A DNA stretch of 43,876 nt. Origin: Hondaea fermentalgiana (lineage: Eukaryota > Sar > Bigyra > Thraustochytrida > Thraustochytriidae). The stretch covers positions 846,702 through 890,577 of the forward strand of contig NPFB01000040.1 of assembly GCA_014084085.1 (NCBI GenBank). The letters run 5' to 3'. The position numbers and the translations under genes are program-made. A model generated the notes under the pieces. The model was not told the DNA's origin. It made no database searches and saw only the letters and a program-made list of their open reading frames with translations. Below are positions 38,663 to 43,876 of the stretch, piece after piece; the stretch's first letter is position 1; each line of letters starts with the position of its first letter.

Positions 38663-41596
38663 TTATGGCTCCCGAAGCAATGGAGCCGTGTTGGATGACA
38701 CATCATAGTTAGCCTGTCGAGAGTCTCTGCCAACATCCTGCGTTGCGGACTCTGGAAGGTCCAAGATCGGAGGCTCCCGCAAGACGGGGAGCTCGTAGGA
38801 AAAGAATTCAAAGGCCCCCGACCGGCCTGAAACAGCAATGCGAGCCGAGGGCGGCGAGGCATGCTGTCGACCTTGAAGTCCATCTTGGCCGAGTTGCTGC
38901 TGCTGCAGTCTGTCAGCGCTATTATTTCTGTACGAGGCAAGAATAGGATCGTCCATGCCATCGTCGTCGTCATCATCGTCGCCGGTATCAAAGGTATCGT
39001 CGAGGTTACTACTGCTGTTGTGATGACCTCCGTGATGATGGCTACCACCGGAAGGCGTCACACCGCTGCCGCCCGCACCCGGGCCCAAGGGTGCGTTGAA
39101 TCGAATGTTCGCCTTGATTCGTCGACCCAAATAGTTCGGATCCTCCCCTGTCAGCATGCCGTACTGCCAAACCGAAGCCGCCAACATTGATGCGGGCTCG
39201 TCATCGTCAATCTTTTGATCGATACGGGCCGCAAGATCGAGTGGCAGTGCTGTCACGAGCGGACGGTAGCGAAAGTCAATCATGGCGGCAACAAAGGCAG
39301 TCAACAAAAAGAGCACCAGAACAGCTGACGACTGCTCATAGCCGCGGCGAAGACTGAGCAAACCAATGAGGGTCAGCTGCGCTACAAGTATCGCCGAGAC
39401 ATAGCAGTAGTAAGTCCGGGTCCACAGGGTACCTCCTGCATCGAAGCGTTGCATGTTGACGGCGAGAAACATGCGCGCATAGACAAAGTAGGCGACATAA
39501 AAGAAGACGCAGGCCACGGGTGCAATAAGAGGCTGAATGACGGCATAGGAAATGGCAATAAAAAAGAGCAGGAGCATCTGGCCATTGAGTGAAGACAGAT
39601 TACGGTGCGCCGGAAAGGAGAGAACGTGGCAGCCGCAGCGCACGTTGCGGCGGTCGCGGTGCGAGAGGGCGGCGCCGAGAAGGCACCTGCGCAAAAAGTC
39701 GAGTAAGACGTCAATGACACGGTACATGTCCATGCACAGAAATGTTACAAACTTGGTCGCGAAAAAGAGAATGTAGAATGAGGCATTTTGCGGGATGCGC
39801 GACGCGAGTGTGGACACAATCTCGGAAGGTCTGCTCACGTCAATCGAGTTAAAAATGGGGCCCGATACACCGTAAAAGATAAAGACCTGGACAACGAGGA
39901 AAACAAAGTACCATGTCGTGGCGAGCTGGTCCGCGTCCGCCTCCGACGCTCGTGCTTCAACCCGCGCGAGGAAGCAGACCACCGGATTGACAATGGCGAG
40001 CAAACTGGACAGCAGGAGCGGTGCCAGCTGCTCAACAATTGACTCCACCGCAGAGTTGGCTTCGAGAAATTTGCGCAGCTGGGGGATTTCGCGCTTGATT
40101 ACATCGAGCGATGTAAGCGCGCCAACCGAGGCCGCAAAGGCGCCCCAGAAAATGACCAGCAAAAAGAAACCCAGACGCGCCGCGTACTTGCTGCAGGCGC
40201 GCTGCGTGGCGCCGTAGCCGAGCGAGTCCCAAATAATATCGTCCGGCTCCGAAGCGTGCACGGCAACCACGCTGTACCGGTGATCCAGAACCGCCTGTGC
40301 GGAAATTGTCGCAGCCGTGGCAGAGCTAAAGGTAATAAAGCATGCACGAATGGGCCGCGCGAGCTTTCCGGCTGCCTCATCCTCTTCAACCTTTTTGTAT
40401 GCGTAAAAGAGCTCTTCGAAGTCGCGGTTGAGCGCTTCGTACTTTTCCTCGAGGCGAGAGATTGAGTAGCTCACGTCGCCTGATCCGGAGCCGCAGCACA
40501 TGTTCAAACAGACAGCGTGGCAGCGCGGAACTCTTCCATACCGATCGCGAAGTGCCATGAGGCGCGTGATGCGGTCATAACAGGCCATGCGGCGCTTGGC
40601 CACGTCTCTCATTTGTTTGAGCAAGGATTCGTCGTTAAAGCGTACCGGGTCAATGCGTAAAATCTGATCAGGAAATATTCCGGCAAAGTGTCGCCGCAGC
40701 CCCTCGGTAGTATGCAAATCGAGGTGCGTCGGAATGTCGTCGCAAAGGACAGTGAACATCTCGGGCGGCTGTGCGAGCCAGTATGCGGCGCGCACGCGAA
40801 CAATTTCCCGATATTCGCGGCGCAAGAGCAGCATGAGGATGAGCGTCGCCACAGCGACGCCGGCCACAGGACACCATAGCAGCGGGCTCCCTGGTGCAAT
40901 GCTTGCCATGCTGAGCTTGTCGGCACCCGAGCACACGCAATCCGAATGAAAGGCGTCGCTCTGGCGGCCGACAAGTATGGACGCAGAATCAAACTGGTGG
41001 TAGAATTCTCCATTTTTGGAGGACTCGTTGCGCTTGACCCCGGAGCAAATATCGATACATTTTTCGGGCTGCTCCTGCGCATAGTACAAGGGCAGCAGGC
41101 CGCCCGAAACGAAGAGAGACACGAGAAACATGGCCACGGCTTGGAAACGGATTCCGCGCAAGCTCATGTACGCATCCATGCCGCACTGTGCCACAAAGTC
41201 AGCCTCGCGAACGTACAGGTTACAAAAGCAGTTTCTCGCCAAAATCTGGCGCCACTTGACGGACCCACGCGGTGAAAGCCATCGCTTCAGCGAAGTCTCT
41301 CTGCCCGTGAAGCTCGCCAAGATCATGTATAAGATAATGAGCGCGAGCGCTGTGCCACCATATGCGAGGCCGCCCCACATGAGCATCTCGTCGGTGGGGT
41401 GCTTGATGCCAGGCATTGTGGGCGCGTGGGTCGGCGCCAACGTTGGAGCTAGCGTCGTTGGCGCCAAGCTCGTCGGAGCATACGTCGTTGGGCCAAAGGT
41501 TGTAGGAGCGAAAGTCGTTGGAGACATTGTAGTTGGTGCCATCGTCGTGGGTGGCATTGTAGAAGGCGATAACGTCCCCGTGGGGCTCGCCGACAT
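38663..41596 (-). CDS. CSC1/OSCA/TMEM63-type mechanosensitive cation channel
   Basis: A 977-aa protein from the ATG at 41594-41596. An ATG at 41857 would add 87 residues read through CCAG repeats and is less likely. Order: Thr/Pro-rich head (12-60, repeated APTT units), TM0 (about 71-95), a late-exocytosis-type N-terminal region, a cytosolic domain with RPIRACFITFSSATAATISAQ, and the 7-TM DUF221 (RSN1_7TM) core. The core starts near YAARLGFFLLVIFWGAFAAS and includes GPIFNSIDVSRPSEIVSTL and PLIAPVACVFFYVAYFVYARMF (shown in pieces). Known members are osmo- or stretch-gated Ca2+-permeable channels of the plasma membrane. The C-terminal tail is acidic and His/Gly/Gln-rich, and its last residues overlap duplicated MFS 3' sequence. 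Subfamily assignment (CSC1 or TMEM63) is open. Confidence 0.88.
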   Translation of the reverse strand: MSASPTGTLSPSTMPPTTMAPTTMSPTTFAPTTFGPTTYAPTSLAPTTLAPTLAPTHAPTMPGIKHPTDEMLMWGGLAYGGTALALIILYMILASFTGRETSLKRWLSPRGSVKWRQILARNCFCNLYVREADFVAQCGMDAYMSLRGIRFQAVAMFLVSLFVSGGLLPLYYAQEQPEKCIDICSGVKRNESSKNGEFYHQFDSASILVGRQSDAFHSDCVCSGADKLSMASIAPGSPLLWCPVAGVAVATLILMLLLRREYREIVRVRAAYWLAQPPEMFTVLCDDIPTHLDLHTTEGLRRHFAGIFPDQILRIDPVRFNDESLLKQMRDVAKRRMACYDRITRLMALRDRYGRVPRCHAVCLNMCCGSGSGDVSYSISRLEEKYEALNRDFEELFYAYKKVEEDEAAGKLARPIRACFITFSSATAATISAQAVLDHRYSVVAVHASEPDDIIWDSLGYGATQRACSKYAARLGFFLLVIFWGAFAASVGALTSLDVIKREIPQLRKFLEANSAVESIVEQLAPLLLSSLLAIVNPVVCFLARVEARASEADADQLATTWYFVFLVVQVFIFYGVSGPIFNSIDVSRPSEIVSTLASRIPQNASFYILFFATKFVTFLCMDMYRVIDVLLDFLRRCLLGAALSHRDRRNVRCGCHVLSFPAHRNLSSLNGQMLLLFFIAISYAVIQPLIAPVACVFFYVAYFVYARMFLAVNMQRFDAGGTLWTRTYYCYVSAILVAQLTLIGLLSLRRGYEQSSAVLVLFLLTAFVAAMIDFRYRPLVTALPLDLAARIDQKIDDDEPASMLAASVWQYGMLTGEDPNYLGRRIKANIRFNAPLGPGAGGSGVTPSGGSHHHGGHHNSSSNLDDTFDTGDDDDDDDGMDDPILASYRNNSADRLQQQQLGQDGLQGRQHASPPSARIAVSGRSGAFEFFSYELPVLREPPILDLPESATQDVGRDSRQANYDVSSNTAPLLREP

Positions 41597-42333
41597 CTTA
41601 CTCACCCCGCGTGACAGGTCGAGACGAGACGGGTTGAGATGAGTCGAGCTGAATTGAAGTTGAGCCAACAGTGCCTTCCTTGAAGCTCCCGTCTTTGCCG
41701 CGCGTGCGCCGTTTCGTGCTGATGGCCTCTTGCAGTCAGCCAGACAGTCTCTCTGTCTGTCTGCTTGCCGGTGCGCTCCTGCGAAAGCTCGCTTGCGCGC
41801 AAGGCGGGCAGCCAGCCAGCCAGCCAGCCAGCCCGTCCAAGATTTGGATTTGCCCATGGCCTCACTTGGAAATGCTCTCTGGTCTGGTAATAGCTGCAGA
41901 TATGAATTTCCAGTTCTTCAAGTATCATTGTTGGCAAGATTCAATTACACAAGAATACATAACAAATGCAAAGCCAAAAAACACAAGGGGGTTATCATTG
42001 TCTACATGGGATCGTTGTGGGCCTACGTGTACATATGCCATGGCCAAGCAATGCTCGCTCAAAGTGCGACAAACCTAGGCCAAAGGACGAATCTGTCTTC
42101 TAGGCGTCTTGAAGCTGCGAATTGCATTGGCTTAATCTGAGCAGCAGCGCGACTGCTATAGGCTATGTCCTGAAATTACCCTCATTATTATGTACCCTTT
42201 ACGCGTAGATTTGCAAATAGAAGTAGTAAAAAGCACTTCACCTGCTCGCACGGAGAGAGAAATGAAAAAATGATCTCACCTCAAGACACTGCCGCGGCAT
42301 GTCGTAACTTCCAAGGAATGAAAAGGAATGGTC
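41597..42333. other. Intergenic OSCA-like promoter / presenilin 3' region
   Basis: About 740 bases with a CCAG array at 41810-41833 and AT-richer sequence from 41930 on. No plausible gene. Confidence 0.5.
41810..41833 (+). repeat. (CAGC)n tetranucleotide repeat
   Basis: Six perfect units about 215 bases upstream of the chosen OSCA start. Confidence 0.93.
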
Positions 42334-43710
42334 TCAGATACCACGGTACTCGAGTGCGAGACTAACAGTCATGGGCGAAACGAGGAGCTCACACAAAAAG
42401 AAGAGCGGAACACCAAAGAGAATAGATATTGGCAGCGCAGGAAGTGCACGCTGGTATACGGCCAAGAGCAAAAGAGTTCCTGCAAGGCCTGCGAAGACTG
42501 TAATGAAAACTGCCGCAAAGGTTGAAAAGCCTTGCAAAGCAGCACGACCGACGAGCACGCTGTAAAAAACAAAGTCACCAAGGCCTAGTTTGATGGAGTT
42601 GCGGTCAGCAAAAGCCTCAGAGTCCCTCTCCAGCAAATCAGCCGGAGTAAGCGGAGCAGCAGGCCGCGGTGCGCGAGGCGGGGAGGCCTCCCGCTCGCTG
42701 TCAGCATCTTGTCGGCTGGACGTTGGTGGCCCATCTTCGTTCGAAAGGTCTCGCTGCGATTCGAACTCGATGGAAGCAGTGCGCTGAGGGCCGGGAGGAG
42801 ATGCATTGGCCATGAACATGATGCCACCTAGGGGCGCAACGCCAGCAGCTTCGTTGGCATCTGGCCGACGACGTGCTGGACGCGGAGGTCGCTCGAGGTC
42901 GTCGTGGTGTCGAACGCGAGCCTCGTAAAGAAGACCAGGGAGCTCGTTTGTATTTCCGCGTTCCTCTTTTTCGCTCGCGATACCAATGAGAAGATTTAGC
43001 GGGCCGCACGGCGTGAGCACCGCGCACAGATCATAGAGCGCCAAAAGAACCAAGAGAGCCCAGCTCGTGTATTCTGGCAAAACACGAAGAAGAACCCAGG
43101 CCATAACAACGCTCACAGTCACCAAGTAGAATTGGCCCACGAGGGGATACATGCCTTGCTGATAAAAAATGGCGAGCACGCCACATATGCCGAAATTGTA
43201 AAAGAAGAGCCAAAAAGTTACCGCGTCAAAGGGGACATTGTACACGAGAAAAGCAACCTGAACCGGGTACGAGGTCGTGAGGACAAGCAGAGAGCAGGTG
43301 CTCAACATGAGCCATCCAAAGAGGATTCGATAGCAGTTGAATTTGTACAAAAGGACCATGAGAAAGGTGACGCCTGTGATGATGCCCACAATAACGAGTG
43401 CGTTGAGCGCCGCGGCGCTTGCCTTGCCGGCGCTTGAGCTCTCCGCGCTCTCGTCACGCACCGTGGGTAGCGTAGCCACGTCGCCCGCGCCGTCACCGTT
43501 CGTACCATCGTTGATGTAGACTACAGTGAGCCCCGTGAGAATCATGGTGATGGCCACGGGGAAAAAGACCGCCAAGAAGGACGCGAACGAGTACAGCAGC
43601 TCGCGGTACGTCTCCTCGCTCTCCATTTGGCGTCTCCGCTCCTCGCGGGCGCTCATCTCGGTTTCGAGGCTTGCTGGCGCGAGCGCCGTCGTCTGCTCTC
43701 GCGCAGGCAT
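42334..43710 (-). CDS. PSEN: Presenilin-type intramembrane aspartyl protease
   Basis: A 458-aa protein from the ATG at 43708-43710, close to the usual 440-470 aa. Presenilin is the catalytic subunit of gamma-secretase in endomembranes. All three family motifs are present: catalytic D227 in LALYDL (TM6), catalytic D379 in KLGLGDFVFYS (TM7), and PAL at 424-426. About nine hydrophobic segments are visible. The large cytosolic loop (about 248-370) is Arg/Pro/Ser-rich and unlike animal loops except for the conserved stretch just before TM7. TM1 is preceded by a polar, charged N-terminus (EERRRQMESEETYREL). Partners (nicastrin, APH1, PEN2) are not in this window. Confidence 0.95.
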   Translation of the reverse strand: MPAREQTTALAPASLETEMSAREERRRQMESEETYRELLYSFASFLAVFFPVAITMILTGLTVVYINDGTNGDGAGDVATLPTVRDESAESSSAGKASAAALNALVIVGIITGVTFLMVLLYKFNCYRILFGWLMLSTCSLLVLTTSYPVQVAFLVYNVPFDAVTFWLFFYNFGICGVLAIFYQQGMYPLVGQFYLVTVSVVMAWVLLRVLPEYTSWALLVLLALYDLCAVLTPCGPLNLLIGIASEKEERGNTNELPGLLYEARVRHHDDLERPPRPARRRPDANEAAGVAPLGGIMFMANASPPGPQRTASIEFESQRDLSNEDGPPTSSRQDADSEREASPPRAPRPAAPLTPADLLERDSEAFADRNSIKLGLGDFVFYSVLVGRAALQGFSTFAAVFITVFAGLAGTLLLLAVYQRALPALPISILFGVPLFFLCELLVSPMTVSLALEYRGI

Positions 43711-43823
43711 GACGATCTCTACGCTCCCGCGTCACAACTCCGGCGCTGGCTCCGAGCAAGCAAGCAAGCACGCCCGCAAGCAAGTACGCACGCAAGCAAG
43801 CAAGCACGCAAGCACGCAAGCAC

Positions 43824-43876
<53 letters not shown>
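43711..43876 (+). repeat. Presenilin 5' flank with (CAAG)n array
   Basis: From 43756 to the window end the sequence is CAAG units with CACG and CCCG variants at first and pure CAAG from 43829. It begins about 45 bases upstream of the presenilin ATG and continues past the window, so its full length is unknown. Confidence 0.95.

Larger units (their letters stand above)
38428..38725. repeat. MFS duplication unit 3 (3' remnant)
   Basis: It contains an MFS C-terminal scrap, one relic of the 19-bp repeat region (GTATGTATCGGCTTG) and sequence matching the AACTCGTGGCTCTCGAAGC of the MFS1 3' UTR. It overlaps the 3' end of the OSCA-like gene. Confidence 0.7.

Noticed and set aside
42740..42770. GATTCGAACTC considered as a tRNA B-box
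   Set aside because: It lies inside the presenilin coding sequence, and no A-box or acceptor stem accompanies it.

Overview
This window looks like nuclear DNA of a unicellular eukaryote. The best fit is a thraustochytrid-type labyrinthulomycete (stramenopile), but this is inferred and not proven. The support is: GC-rich sequence; long genes that read as single uninterrupted frames; many low-complexity Gln, Ser, Asp and Asn runs; short tandem repeats in most intergenic regions; WRKY19-type zinc fingers; and an ARMC9-like ciliary gene, which suggests a flagellated stage. There is no bacterial-style operon organisation. Coding starts were placed at ATG codons. Frames that open with TTG or GTG were trimmed to the first plausible ATG.

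Layout from left to right: TIM22 (+, 5' end outside the window); SAS10/UTP3 (-); HSD17B10-like dehydrogenase (+); a large AGC-type protein kinase (-); a dual-specificity-phosphatase-like protein whose catalytic Cys is Ser (+); a PH plus J-domain fusion protein (-); a poly-Gln protein with WRKY19-type fingers (-). Next comes about 6.9 kb (17315-24260) with no credible gene, full of microsatellites and holding a 100-N assembly gap. It is followed by an ILVBL/HACL2-type ThDP enzyme (+), an ARMC9-like LisH/armadillo protein (+), two small paralogous two-helix membrane proteins (-), a thioredoxin with two FN3-like domains (-), two near-identical tandem MFS transporters (+), a CSC1/OSCA/TMEM63 channel (-) and a presenilin (-).

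The most dynamic part is 29.2-38.7 kb. Two neighbouring loci have each been copied in tandem. In the first, the ARMC9 3' end plus a small convergent membrane-protein gene is present three times, with increasing decay. In the second, the MFS gene is present twice intact and once as a C-terminal scrap. In both arrays the copied unit runs into the 3' end of a convergent neighbour, so gene tails have been duplicated or overprinted.

The genes do not form one pathway. They cover mitochondrial protein import (TIM22), rRNA processing (SAS10), fatty-acid or branched-chain acyl metabolism (HSD17B10, HACL2/ILVBL), signalling (AGC kinase, pseudophosphatase, PH-J protein), transcription (WRKY19-type), cilia (ARMC9), transport and mechanosensing (MFS, OSCA) and intramembrane proteolysis (presenilin). 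I did not find a clearly new multi-gene system. The best candidates for novelty are the small two-helix membrane family with its tandem array, the pseudophosphatase, the kinase with a displaced AGC hydrophobic motif, and the mucin-like head on the OSCA channel.
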